64,000 nt of DNA from RBG-16-64-43 sp964353865 (GTDB lineage Bacteria > Chloroflexota > Anaerolineae > Anaerolineales > RBG-16-64-43), in the NCBI GenBank assembly GCA_964353865.1, contig CAYGXJ010000035.1:1-64000 (forward strand). The letters run 5' to 3'. Shown one piece after another: positions 24,825 to 32,342 of the stretch (positions are counted from its first letter, which is position 1; the number at the start of each line of letters is the position of its first letter). A model generated the notes under the pieces. It was given only the letters and a program-made list of their open reading frames with translations. It made no database searches and had not been told where the DNA came from. The translations under genes and the position numbers were made by a program.

Positions 24825-27245
24825 TCAGGGTGCGCGCCAGCCCCGCAGGCGCAGGCTGTTGGAAACAACAAACACCGACGAGAAGGCCATCGCGCCCGCG
24901 GCCAGAATGGGGTTGAGAAAGCCCAGGGCCGCGGCCGGGATGAGCACCACGTTGTAGAAGAAAGCCCAGAACAAGTTTTGCCTGATGGTGCGCAGAGTCC
25001 CGCGCGAGAGGGTGATGGCCTTGGCCACCCCGCGCAAGTCGCCGCTCATGAGCGTAATCGGGGCAGCGGCCATCGCCACATCGGTGCCCGTGCCTATGGC
25101 GATGCCCACTTCGGCCTGCGCCAATGCGGGGGCATCGTTGATCCCGTCGCCCACCATCGCCACGCGCTCACCCTCCGCCTGCAAGCGCTTGACCTCGGCT
25201 GCTTTGTCACCCGGCATCACTTCGGCCAGGACCCGGTCGATGCCCACGGCGCGGGCAATGGCTTCGGCCGAGGTGCGGTTGTCGCCAGTGATCATCACGA
25301 CCCTCAGCCCGAGGCCATGCAATGCCTCAATCGCCTCGCGCGAGCCATCTTTCACCGTGTCGGCCACGGCGATCAGCCCGGCCGGCCGGTGATCGATAGC
25401 CGCCAGCATCACCGTCTTGGCCTCCGCCTGTAAGCCCAACATCTCGCTCATCAGCCCATCGGGCGAAATGCCCAGCGCCTGCATGTAGCGCGCATTGCCC
25501 ACATGCACTGTGTGTCCGTCGACCTGCGCTTGCACCCCTTGACCCATCTCGGCCTGGAAGGCATGCGCTTCGGCCAGCTCGATTCCGCGCGCGCTGGCCG
25601 CGGCCACGATGGCCTCGCCCAGCGGATGCTCTGAGCCGCGTTCGGTCGAGGCCACCAGGCGCAGGAACTCGGCTTCGCCGCGCTCTCCGGCGCTCAAGCG
25701 GATATCGGTGACCTGCGGCATGCCGCGCGTCACGGTGCCTGTCTTGTCGAGAGCCACCGTTGTCAGGCGCCCGGCGAATTCGAGGGCTTCGGCATTCTTG
25801 AACAGGATGCCCAACTCGGCGCCCTTGCCGGTACCCACCATGATTGCGGTGGGTGTGGCCAAGCCCATGGCGCACGGGCAGGCGATGACCAGGACCGCGA
25901 CCGCGTTGATCAGCGCGCGCGTGAAGGGCGTCACCTCGGCCGCTGGAGTGCCGCCGAGGACGAACCACCCGGCGAAAGTCAGGCCGGCGATAGCGATGAC
26001 GATTGGAACAAATACAGCGGATACACGGTCGGCCAGGCGCTGGATCGGCGCGCGGCTGCCCTGGGCCTCTTCGACCATGTGGATGATCTGCGAGAGCAGG
26101 GTGTCGCGCCCGATCTTGGTGGCCTCGAAGGTGAAGGCCCCCTGGCGGTTGATTGTCGCGCCGATGACGGCCTGGCCGGGCTGCTTGGTGACTGGCATCG
26201 CCTCGCCGGTGATCATCGACTCATCGACGGTCGACCGGCCCTCAACGATAACCCCGTCGACGGGGATCTTCTCGCCCGGGCGCACGCGCACCAGGTCGCC
26301 CGTCGCCACGTCGTCCACGGGTACATCGCGTTCCTGGCCGTCACGCACCACGCGCGCCGTGCGCGCCTGCAGGCCCATCAGCTTGCGCAATGCGTCGCTG
26401 GTGCGTCCTTTGGCACGCGCCTCGAGGTATTTGCCGAGCACAATTAGAGTGACGATCAGCGCGGCCGTCTCGAAGTACACGTGCCCCGGTAGCGCGAAGA
26501 GCAGAACCGCCAGCGAGTAGAAGAAAGCCGCCGACGAGCCCATGGCGATGAGCACGTCCATATTGGCCGATCCGCTGCGCAGTGCCTTGAATGCGCCGAT
26601 GTAATACTGCCAGCCCACGTAGAACTGCACCGGCGTGGCCAGGCCCATCAGCAGCCAGTCGAACCATGCGGCGTGGCCGATGGCGTGTGGAATGAGGTCG
26701 AAATCGCGAGCCATGGCCAGGGCGAACAACGGCAGAGTGAAGATCAGCCCGACACCCAGCCGCCGCAGCTGATGAGCGATCTCGCGTTCGCGGGCGCGCG
26801 CTTCGGCATCCTCAGGGGCGCCCTCCGCCTCGAGCACTTCGAAGCCTGCGGCTTGCACCGCACGCCTCAGTTCTGACTGAGTGACTTCGGTCGGCAAGTA
26901 GCGCACGACCGCCCGCTCCGCCGCAAATGAAACGCCGGCCTCCAGCACACCCGGAATGCTCTGCAGGCGCCGCTCAAGGCGTTGAGCGTCACTGGTATCG
27001 CTCATGCGCCGTATGGCCAGGCTGGCCTCGCCGGTGGCTACGTCATAGCCCACCGCGCGAATCTTGGAGATAATCGCCTCCTGGCCGAGCGCGGCCGGGT
27101 CGAACTCGATCACCGCGCGTTCGGAGGCCAGGTTGACGGTGGCCGATGTCACGCCGGGCAGGCGCTTCACAATGCGCTCGATGGTGGCCACGCAATTGGC
27201 GCAGGTCATGCCCGTGATCGGCAGCGTCAGATGTTGCGTGCTCAT
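24825..27245 (-). CDS. copA: Copper-exporting P1B-type ATPase
   Basis: Pumps Cu(I) out across the cytoplasmic membrane. The 806 residues contain an N-terminal heavy-metal domain with GMTCANC. A second HMA-like domain (about residues 75-155) has lost its CxxC. Eight membrane segments follow, with the transport motif CPCAMGLATPT. The catalytic domain has the phosphorylation motif DKTGTVTRG, the nucleotide-domain pair SEHPLGEA, and GDGINDAPALAQA. The YNVVLIPAA and MAFSSVFVVSNSLRLR segments in the last helices are typical of Cu(I) pumps. It is the third gene of csoR-copZ-copA and is followed by a strong terminator. Confidence 0.95.
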   Translation of the reverse strand: MSTQHLTLPITGMTCANCVATIERIVKRLPGVTSATVNLASERAVIEFDPAALGQEAIISKIRAVGYDVATGEASLAIRRMSDTSDAQRLERRLQSIPGVLEAGVSFAAERAVVRYLPTEVTQSELRRAVQAAGFEVLEAEGAPEDAEARAREREIAHQLRRLGVGLIFTLPLFALAMARDFDLIPHAIGHAAWFDWLLMGLATPVQFYVGWQYYIGAFKALRSGSANMDVLIAMGSSAAFFYSLAVLLFALPGHVYFETAALIVTLIVLGKYLEARAKGRTSDALRKLMGLQARTARVVRDGQERDVPVDDVATGDLVRVRPGEKIPVDGVIVEGRSTVDESMITGEAMPVTKQPGQAVIGATINRQGAFTFEATKIGRDTLLSQIIHMVEEAQGSRAPIQRLADRVSAVFVPIVIAIAGLTFAGWFVLGGTPAAEVTPFTRALINAVAVLVIACPCAMGLATPTAIMVGTGKGAELGILFKNAEALEFAGRLTTVALDKTGTVTRGMPQVTDIRLSAGERGEAEFLRLVASTERGSEHPLGEAIVAAASARGIELAEAHAFQAEMGQGVQAQVDGHTVHVGNARYMQALGISPDGLMSEMLGLQAEAKTVMLAAIDHRPAGLIAVADTVKDGSREAIEALHGLGLRVVMITGDNRTSAEAIARAVGIDRVLAEVMPGDKAAEVKRLQAEGERVAMVGDGINDAPALAQAEVGIAIGTGTDVAMAAAPITLMSGDLRGVAKAITLSRGTLRTIRQNLFWAFFYNVVLIPAAALGFLNPILAAGAMAFSSVFVVSNSLRLRGWRAP

Positions 27246-27290
27246 ACTTGGGTTACCTCGAATTGCACTCCCGCGGACGGCCCTTTGCGG

Positions 27291-27497
27291 TCAGTTGACC
27301 GGGGGGTAGTTGATGTCCGCAAGCCGCGCGCGCAGGGTTTGATCGCTGGCCGGTGCATCGAACTGGATGGTGACCTTCTTGGTCGCCAGGTCGGCCTCCA
27401 CCTTCTGCACGCCGGTAACGGTTGCCACTTCGCTCTGGATGGTGTGAACGCAGTGGCCGCACGAAATGTTCGGAACGGAATAGGTTACGGTAGGCAT
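27291..27497 (-). CDS. copZ: Copper chaperone / HMA domain protein
   Basis: A 68-residue single heavy-metal-associated domain. The metal-binding loop is NISCGHCVHTI, with both cysteines, followed by the usual second helix and KVTIQFDAPASD strand. It would carry Cu(I) in the cytoplasm to CopA or to the CsoR repressor. It lies between csoR (24 bases upstream) and copA (45 bases downstream), all on the minus strand. A purine-rich AGGGAGGAT precedes the ATG at 27497. Confidence 0.9.
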   Translation of the reverse strand: MPTVTYSVPNISCGHCVHTIQSEVATVTGVQKVEADLATKKVTIQFDAPASDQTLRARLADINYPPVN

Positions 27498-27521
27498 GGA
27501 TCCTCCCTAAGGATAGAGAAA

Positions 27522-27794
27522 CTAGACACGCGACGACATCTCAAAGACCTCGGTGATTTCTTTGAGAACTCGCTCGCGCTCGTCGGCGCTCTTGCCGCGG
27601 ATGGCGGTGGTGACGCACGAGTGCAAGTGATTCTCAAGCACCATGGTGGAGACGCGGTTAAGGGATGACTGCACCGCCTGGATCTGGCGGATGACGTCGA
27701 CGCAGTAGGCATCGCGCTCGATCATCTTGACCACGCCTTCCAGGTGGCCCAGGGCATTGCGCGTGCGCTTGAGGACCTCTTCGCGGTGTTCCAT
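27522..27794 (-). CDS. csoR: CsoR-type copper-sensing repressor
   Basis: A 90-residue all-helical repressor of the CsoR/RcnR family. The C-H-C copper ligands are Cys31 (DAYCVDV), His56 and Cys60 (LENHLHSC), the pattern of true Cu(I) sensors. Apo-CsoR binds a GC-rich pseudo-palindrome and is released by Cu(I). Such a site overlaps the start of this operon's transcript (27812-27835). I chose the ATG at 27794; an upstream extension would run through the operator and promoter. It is the first gene of csoR-copZ-copA. Confidence 0.93.
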   Translation of the reverse strand: MEHREEVLKRTRNALGHLEGVVKMIERDAYCVDVIRQIQAVQSSLNRVSTMVLENHLHSCVTTAIRGKSADERERVLKEITEVFEMSSRV

Positions 27795-27811
27795 GGCGCC
27801 TCGCCTTCCCC

Positions 27812-27835
27812 TATACCCCCCCCAGGGGGGTGGGG
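27812..27835. promoter_or_regulatory. CsoR operator
   Basis: A TATACCCC run followed by AGGGGGGTGGGG forms a C-tract/G-tract pseudo-palindrome like known CsoR operators (TACCCCCC...GGGGGGTA). It begins 7 bases downstream of the -10 box of the csoR promoter, so bound repressor would block transcription start. Confidence 0.7.
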
Positions 27836-27842
27836 TTGGCTC

Positions 27843-27872
27843 AGTATAGCCCTGCGCAGCGGCGGCTGTCAA
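27843..27872 (-). promoter_or_regulatory. Promoter of csoR-copZ-copA
   Basis: A consensus TTGACA (27867-27872) and TATACT (27843-27848) are separated by 18 bases on the minus strand. The predicted transcript starts within or just before the CsoR operator. The left end of the insertion sequence lies only 36 bases upstream of the -35 box. Confidence 0.8.
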
Positions 27873-27958
27873 GAGGCCCCCCGCCAACTGCTAGAGTCCT
27901 TTGAATCTGTCACCCGGTAACTGGTCAGTAATAATGTCACCATGGACAACGAGGTGAC

Positions 27959-27982
27959 CCTGTCTGCCGAACGACAGGCAGG
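27959..27982. repeat. Hairpin insertion 1 (24 nt)
   Basis: Arms CCTGTC / GACAGG, 8-base loop, tail CAGG. It adds eight codons in frame near the transposase start (after MDNEV). Its removal gives the expected VTLTRQEQKRL. Confidence 0.75.
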
Positions 27983-28016
27983 ATTGACCAGGCAGGAACA
28001 GAAGCGACTGAAAGTG

Positions 28017-28040
28017 CTCCGCCTGGAGCCGCGGAGCAGG
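28017..28040. repeat. Hairpin insertion 2 (24 nt)
   Basis: Arms CTCCGC / GCGGAG, 8-base loop, tail CAGG. It adds eight codons in frame. Its removal restores the usual spacing of KVL-xxV-xxG-RLT in the transposase N-terminus. Confidence 0.65.
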
Positions 28041-28080
28041 CTCAATCAGGTTCAGGTCGGACGGCTAACCGGCCAGCAGG

Positions 28081-28099
28081 CCCTCGGAACGAGGGCAGG
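28081..28099. repeat. Hairpin insertion 3 (19 nt)
   Basis: Arms CCCTCG / CGAGGG, 3-base loop GAA, tail CAGG. It shifts the transposase frame by one. Its removal joins GRLTGQQ to AAILLGLS, a standard helix-turn-helix. Confidence 0.8.
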
Positions 28100-28500
28100 C
28101 CGCGATCCTGTTGGGCCTTTCCCTGCGCCAGGAGAGGCGATTGGCGGCCAGATACCGGCGCCGCGGGGCCGCCGCCCTGGCGCATGGCAACCGGGGTCGG
28201 CCATCCACGCGCCGTGTGCCCAAGGCGGTGCAGGTGAAGGTCGTGAGCTTAGCCGGCGGCGAGTTTCGCGACTTCAACGACCAGCACTTCACCGAGATCT
28301 TGGCTGAGGAGTATGGCATCCGCCTGTCGCGCTCGAGCGTGCGCCGCATCCGCCGGGGAGCCGGCTTGGCTAGTCCTCGCAAGCGGCGCGCTGGCCGGCG
28401 CCACCAGAGGCGCGAGCGCTACCCGCAGGAAGGCATGCTCCTGCAGGTGGACGGGAGTAAGCACGACTGGCTGGAAGGGCGCGGACCCCAATTGGTCCTG

Positions 28501-28523
28501 CCCTGTCTGGCCGACAGGACAGG
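28501..28523. repeat. Hairpin insertion 4 (23 nt)
   Basis: Arms CCTGTC / GACAGG, 5-base loop TGGCC, tail ACAGG. It shifts the frame. Its removal joins GPQLVL to LAAIDDATSKLVYACF, the expected core strand of the DDE domain. Confidence 0.85.
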
Positions 28524-29114
28524 CTTGCCGCGATCGACGATGCCACCTCAAAGCTGGTGTACGCTTGCTTCCGGGAGCAAGAGGATGCGGCGGGTTACTT
28601 CCTCATGGTGCGCGAGATCAGTCGCACGCGTGGCTTGCCCCTGGCGCTCTATGCCGACCGCCACACCATCTTCCAGAGCCCCAAGGAGCCCAGCCTGACC
28701 GAGCAGCTGGCCGGCAATCCCGCCCGCAGCCAATTTGGGCGCCTGGTCAGTGACCTGAGCATCCAACTCATAGCAGCCCACAGTCCTCAGGCCAAGGGAC
28801 GGGTTGAACGGCTTTTCGGCACGCTTCAGGACCGCCTGGTCAAGGCCCTGCGACGAGCCGATGCACGCACGTTGGCAGAAGCTAACCAAGTCCTGGAAAC
28901 CTTCCTGCCTGCCTTCAACGCTCGCGTTCAGCAACCCCCGGCCCACCCGGGCTTAGCCTACCTGCCTTGGCCGCCCCGTACCCGACCTGAGCAGGTCTTC
29001 TGCTTCAAGTTCGAACGGGTGGTGGCCGAGGACAATACCGTCTCCTTCTGCGGCCACCATCTCGCGATCCCCCTCAGCCCCCGGCAACGAGGCTATGCCG
29101 GCACACGAGTCGAA

Positions 29115-29134
29115 CCTGTCTGACGCCAGGCAGG
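29115..29134. repeat. Hairpin insertion 5 (20 nt)
   Basis: Arms CCTG / CAGG with an 8-base loop and tail CAGG, or alternatively CCTGTCTG / CAGGCAGG with one wobble pair. It creates a stop and shifts the frame. Its removal joins TRVE to LRHDMDGCLAITYQGK. Confidence 0.85.
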
Positions 29135-29431
29135 CTTCGTCACGACATGGACGGCTGCTTGGCCATCACCTATCAAGGCAAGACATTGGCCATGCACGAA
29201 CCGCTTGAGCGGGGAACTCCCCAGGTTGAGAAGTTCACCCCTGCAGTCAAAAACCGGCTACCCGCTAAACAACTCACGATCAAGCCAACTGCAGTCGTAC
29301 CTTCCCGTGCGCCCAAACCCGCCAATCCAGTTTCACGTCGACCGCCCACCATGCCAGCTCTCGATCATCCCTGGCGCCAGCCCTACAAGGCGATGCGTGT
29401 TCCCAAAGGACCGCTCAGGTGACATTTTTAC

Positions 29432-29454
29432 CCTGGCCCGCGGTCCAGGGCGGG
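29432..29454. repeat. Hairpin insertion 6 (23 nt) in the right IS end
   Basis: Arms CCTGG / CCAGG, 8-base loop, tail GCGGG. It lies in non-coding DNA inside the right inverted repeat. Without it the right end aligns with the left end (GACATTTTTAC next to CTGACCCG). Confidence 0.7.
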
Positions 29455-29489
29455 CTGACCCGTTCGGGTGACCTTGTCATTGAACACTA

Positions 29490-29517
29490 ACCAAGAAGCG
29501 AGCCCGATTGGGCTCGC
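29490..29517 (-). terminator. Terminator after fmdB
   Basis: An 8-bp perfect stem, GCGAGCCC / GGGCTCGC with a 4-base loop (29498-29517), is followed on the minus strand by a T-rich TTCTTGGTT. It lies 40 bases after the fmdB stop. Confidence 0.6.
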
Positions 29518-29557
29518 TCAAAGGGTTTCCAAGGCGCCCCGGCTGTCGCCAGCCGGT

Positions 29558-29785
29558 TCAATTCGGCGAACAGGAGGCGCAATGGCCTCCGGCGCACGAT
29601 CCGCATCCGCCCGAAGCACCCGCCACCGACTGCCCTTCGCTTTGCGCAAAGAACAGCGAGAGCTTGCGGCGGGTGTGCGCGCCGCCGCACTTCTCGCAGG
29701 CAATGGCCGTGTCGGCCTGGCTCATCGGCCGCAGCGTGTCGAAATCCTTGCCACAGTCCTCACACTGATACTCGTAGATGGGCAT
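29558..29785 (-). CDS. FmdB family zinc-ribbon protein
   Basis: A 75-residue protein starting MPIYEYQCEDCGKDF, the invariant opening of the FmdB regulatory/zinc-ribbon family. The four zinc ligands are Cys8, Cys11, Cys30 and Cys33. The tail GGCGSCAGGHCASC is Gly/Cys-rich, as in many members. The biochemical role is unsettled; some members are linked to regulation of amidase or formamidase genes. AGGAG lies 6 bases before the ATG at 29785. The gene is monocistronic, with its own hairpin terminator and a plausible promoter. Confidence 0.9.
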   Translation of the reverse strand: MPIYEYQCEDCGKDFDTLRPMSQADTAIACEKCGGAHTRRKLSLFFAQSEGQSVAGASGGCGSCAGGHCASCSPN

Positions 29786-29815
29786 ATCCCGCTCCTGGCA
29801 CCGAATGCAGGCCGC

Positions 29816-29844
29816 ATTCTACTCCAGCAGGCCGACTTCGTGAA
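29816..29844 (-). promoter_or_regulatory. Possible promoter of fmdB
   Basis: TTCACG (29839-29844) and TAGAAT (29816-29821) are separated by 17 bases on the minus strand, 31 bases before the ATG. The -35 match is weak. Confidence 0.4.
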
Positions 29845-30139
29845 GGGGTCTGCGCGGCCAGGGCCAACCCGTGCTGCGATCACGCACAGCGGTTGTCCCG
29901 CTCCCGGGTGAGGTCAGGCATTTGCGCTGGCGATGGACTCGACCGCGCCGCTCAGGACAATTGCGCCCCTAACGGTAGGGTCGCTGCTCGAAGAGATCGC
30001 GATTGTGGATCCCGAGAATGCCGTGAGGGCCTCACGATCCATGACTGTCGCCGCCCCAGCCGGCATTCAACGCGAACGATAGGCCAGCTTCGGCTGGGGA
30101 GGAGCCAGAGGCGAGCTTGCCCGGGGGATGGGGCTGAGG
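29845..30139. other. Intergenic region between fmdB promoter and rnz
   Basis: About 295 bases (354 counting from the fmdB start) without a supported gene, RNA or repeat. An 84-codon plus-strand frame (29893-30147) has no recognisable features and overlaps the end of rnz; I regard it as chance. Confidence 0.4.
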
Positions 30140-31060
30140 TTACTTAGAGCGGACGATCTGAAAATGGTCAAAGTCGCGGGCCACCGTGGTGTTGTCGAAG
30201 ACTTCCTTCGCCTCGTCCAGGATTTCACGCTCCCGGTAGCGGCGCGAGATGTGGGTGAGGAAGAGCTGGCGCACACCGGCCTCCTGCGCCAGGCGGGCTG
30301 CCTGACGTGCGGTCAGGTGCGCGAACTGGTGGGCCATCTCCGCCTCAACGTCCAGGTAGGTGGCCTCGATCACAAGACCGTCGGCCAGATGGCAGACCTC
30401 CAGTAAATCGTCGGTGCGGCCGCAGTCGCCCACGTGCACCAGCCGGGTCCCGGCGGCGAGAGGCCCGAGTACCTCCTCGGGGTGGACGGTGCGTCCATCC
30501 GCGACTTGCACTGCGCGGCCTGCCACGAGCTCGCGCCGCAGCGGGCCGGCCGGCACGTTCAAGGCTTCCGCACGCTCGACGATGAATGGCCGGCGGGGCT
30601 TCTCCTCAAACAGAAAGCCAAAGGTCCCCTGCCCACGATGACTTACCGGGAAGGCGTGCAACGCAAAGTCCTCGTCCTCGAGCACCACGCCCGGCTCGAG
30701 TTCGCACAACTCGATCGTCATGGGCGGCCGCGCGCCGCGCAGCACGACCCCGAACAGCAGGTCGCGGATGCGCGCCAGCGCGGCCGAGCCGGCCCAGATC
30801 TCGAGGCGTTCGATTGTTTCCCAACGCGCAAAAGTGGAAAGCAAGCCGGCCAAACCGAGGATGTGATCGAGGTGCGCGTGGGTGATCAGGATCTTGTTGA
30901 GCCGCTTGAAGCCCAGCCCCGACTGCAGGATCTGCCGCTGGGTGCCCTCACCGCAATCGATGAGAAAGCGGTGCTCACGATGCATGACCACCTGCGCCGG
31001 CAACCCGCGCTGGATGGAGGGCGCCGAAGCGGAAGTGCCGAGAAAGACGATTTCGAACAC
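30140..31060 (-). CDS. rnz: Ribonuclease Z
   Basis: A tRNA 3'-processing endonuclease of the metallo-beta-lactamase fold. The 306 residues hold the metal motif THAHLDH (His61, His63, Asp65, His66), the FPVSHRGQGTFGFLFEE block with a metal-ligand His, and VHVGDCGRTDDL with the bridging Asp. LTHISRRY near the C-terminus supplies the last His. The start MFEIVFLGTSASAPSIQRG is typical. The length matches the short bacterial form. It stands alone between fmdB and a TPR gene on the minus strand; a TACAAT box lies about 38 bases upstream. Confidence 0.95.
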   Translation of the reverse strand: MFEIVFLGTSASAPSIQRGLPAQVVMHREHRFLIDCGEGTQRQILQSGLGFKRLNKILITHAHLDHILGLAGLLSTFARWETIERLEIWAGSAALARIRDLLFGVVLRGARPPMTIELCELEPGVVLEDEDFALHAFPVSHRGQGTFGFLFEEKPRRPFIVERAEALNVPAGPLRRELVAGRAVQVADGRTVHPEEVLGPLAAGTRLVHVGDCGRTDDLLEVCHLADGLVIEATYLDVEAEMAHQFAHLTARQAARLAQEAGVRQLFLTHISRRYREREILDEAKEVFDNTTVARDFDHFQIVRSK

Positions 31061-31214
31061 GGGAAGCCTCAGAGTCGGGCCGGGGTTGGAAAAACGATTG
31101 TACCCTAATCAGATGGGCCGTCGCATGCCGCCGGCGGCGTACCAACGGCTCGCCTGCACCTCTTGACCCCAACCCCGCGCATTGAAAGATGACTTCCCGC
31201 CCAGGAAGACAGAA

Positions 31215-31239
31215 ATCGCCCGCAGCGTGCGCGGGCGAT
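31215..31239 (-). terminator. Terminator after the TPR gene at 31270-32250
   Basis: A perfect 9-bp stem, ATCGCCCGC / GCGGGCGAT with a 7-base loop, is followed on the minus strand by TTCTGTCTTCC. It lies 31 bases after the gene's stop. Confidence 0.65.
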
Positions 31240-31269
31240 GACGGGTGAGCCTTCGCGCCCAAAACCCGG

Positions 31270-32250
31270 TCAGGGAGTCGGCGACGGGGTCGGAGTCTCG
31301 CCGCCTGGGGTGGCCGAGGGCGCGGCGGTCGGCCGCGAGGCCGCACAGTCGCGGTTGGCCCGGCCGAGCTCATCGCTGTAGTCCGGGTTGGATGGCTGCA
31401 GGTTGGCAGCGGCCTGGAACTGCGCCACTGCCTCGCACGGTTTGCCCTCTTGCATGAACTGTTCGCCGTAACCGAACAGAGCAGCAGGATACTTGATGGG
31501 TGTGTCGCGAAAGAAGGGCGCCATCGCATAGACCTGGCCGAAGGTCTCCACCGCCTTCTCCCAATTCGTTTCGAAGTACACGTTGGCTGCCTGATACAAG
31601 TTGAGCAGCAGTTGCGCCCAAGTGGCGCGCTGGCTGGCATGACTATCGAGCGGAGCATAGTTCTTGGCCAAGTCGAGGTAGTACAAGCCCTCTTCAAGTT
31701 TCCCTTGATCGATCAGGGCCACCCCTTGGTTCCGCAGCGCGGTGAACAACAAGCCGTCGACACGGAAAGGTTGGAAGTCCGGGGCGTCGACACGCAGCAG
31801 GAGCAGGGTTTGGATCATCCCCATCCAGTTCTTATCGCTGAACTGCTGCTGAGCCTGAGCGAAGAGCTGCTCCGCGTACGGCAAATCGAGGGTGGCCGTC
31901 GGCGGCGGCGTGGGGGTGCCGGTCGGGGTGGGTGTGGAGTTGAGCCCGCGCAAAGCCTCCTCCAGCAGCGCGCTGGCCGCCGGGTAGTTCGGATCCAGGC
32001 CTAGGACGAACTCGAGCCGCTGGCGGGCGAACGAATAGCGACCGGCGCTCATGTCCTCGATGGCCAGATCGAACTGCTCGCGCGCCTGAGCTTCCACCGT
32101 GGCGCGCGCCTGGCGCGCGCGAGTCGTCGTGCCGGACAGGAATCCTCCGGCCACCGCCAGAATGACGGCCGCCAGGAGAATCGCCAGACCGATAAGAACG
32201 AGCCGCCGGCGTGAACGAGGGGCAGGTGGGGCAACCGGAAGATCGGACAT
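31270..32250 (-). CDS. Membrane-anchored TPR protein
   Basis: A 326-residue protein with a short cytoplasmic tail (MSDLPVAPPAPRSRRR), one hydrophobic anchor (about residues 17-37) and an outward-facing helical-repeat domain. TPR-like units include AGRYSFARQRLEFVLGLDPNYPAA and GKPCEAVAQFQAAANLQPSNPDY. A Pro/Thr linker follows the first unit, and another Thr/Pro-rich tract ends the protein. It probably scaffolds protein interactions at the cell surface. It is divergent from two further TPR genes. A TATAAT lies only 7 bases before the ATG, suggesting a leaderless message. Confidence 0.78.
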   Translation of the reverse strand: MSDLPVAPPAPRSRRRLVLIGLAILLAAVILAVAGGFLSGTTTRARQARATVEAQAREQFDLAIEDMSAGRYSFARQRLEFVLGLDPNYPAASALLEEALRGLNSTPTPTGTPTPPPTATLDLPYAEQLFAQAQQQFSDKNWMGMIQTLLLLRVDAPDFQPFRVDGLLFTALRNQGVALIDQGKLEEGLYYLDLAKNYAPLDSHASQRATWAQLLLNLYQAANVYFETNWEKAVETFGQVYAMAPFFRDTPIKYPAALFGYGEQFMQEGKPCEAVAQFQAAANLQPSNPDYSDELGRANRDCAASRPTAAPSATPGGETPTPSPTP

Positions 32251-32257
32251 GGCGCGG

Positions 32258-32263
32258 ATTATA
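32258..32263 (-). promoter_or_regulatory. -10 box, possibly for a leaderless transcript
   Basis: A perfect TATAAT on the minus strand ends 7 bases before the ATG at 32250. No -35 consensus is seen at the usual distance. The spacing would put the transcription start at or next to the start codon. Confidence 0.35.
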
Positions 32264-32342
32264 CCGTATCCCTCCTGCGCACCCGCGTGCGGCGCACTTG
32301 ACGCCCATCCTCCCGCGCATTACCATCCCCGCAGAAGGGCCT

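Larger units (their letters stand above)
27942..29422 (+). pseudogene. IS1202/ISNCY-type transposase interrupted by hairpin insertions
   Basis: A DDE transposase read in three successive frames. Order: a helix-turn-helix start (RLTGQQ / AAILLGLSLRQERRL once joined), then the first catalytic Asp in QVDGSKHDWLEGRGP, the second in LYADRHTIF, and Glu in QAKGRVERLFGTLQDRL. All three catalytic residues survive. Five inserts break it: 27959-27982 (24 nt, in frame), 28017-28040 (24, in frame), 28081-28099 (19), 28501-28523 (23) and 29115-29134 (20). Deleting these 110 bases leaves 1371 bases, exactly 457 codons, giving a 456-residue protein of normal family length. The ends join cleanly, for example VE|LRHDMDG. 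Confidence 0.85.
27908..29473 (+). mobile_element. IS1202/ISNCY-like insertion sequence, decayed
   Basis: An element of about 1.57 kb with imperfect inverted ends. The left end (27908-27941) reads TGTCACCCGGTAAC ... AATGTCACC. The right end (29416-29473), reversed, reads GGTCACCCGAAC ... AAATGTCACC and matches once a 23-base hairpin insert is removed. It carries one transposase gene. I see no convincing target duplication at the outer edges. It sits just upstream of the csoR promoter. The transposase is interrupted by five hairpin insertions, so the copy is inactive. Confidence 0.8.

Noticed and set aside
29893..30147. 84-codon plus-strand frame before rnz
   Set aside because: Overlaps the rnz end on the opposite strand, lacks a ribosome site, and has Arg/Gly/Ser-rich random composition.
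31915..31945. Tandem-repeat-like Pro/Thr codons in TPR proteins
   Set aside because: These are low-complexity linkers in coding sequence, common in surface proteins, not a DNA repeat element.
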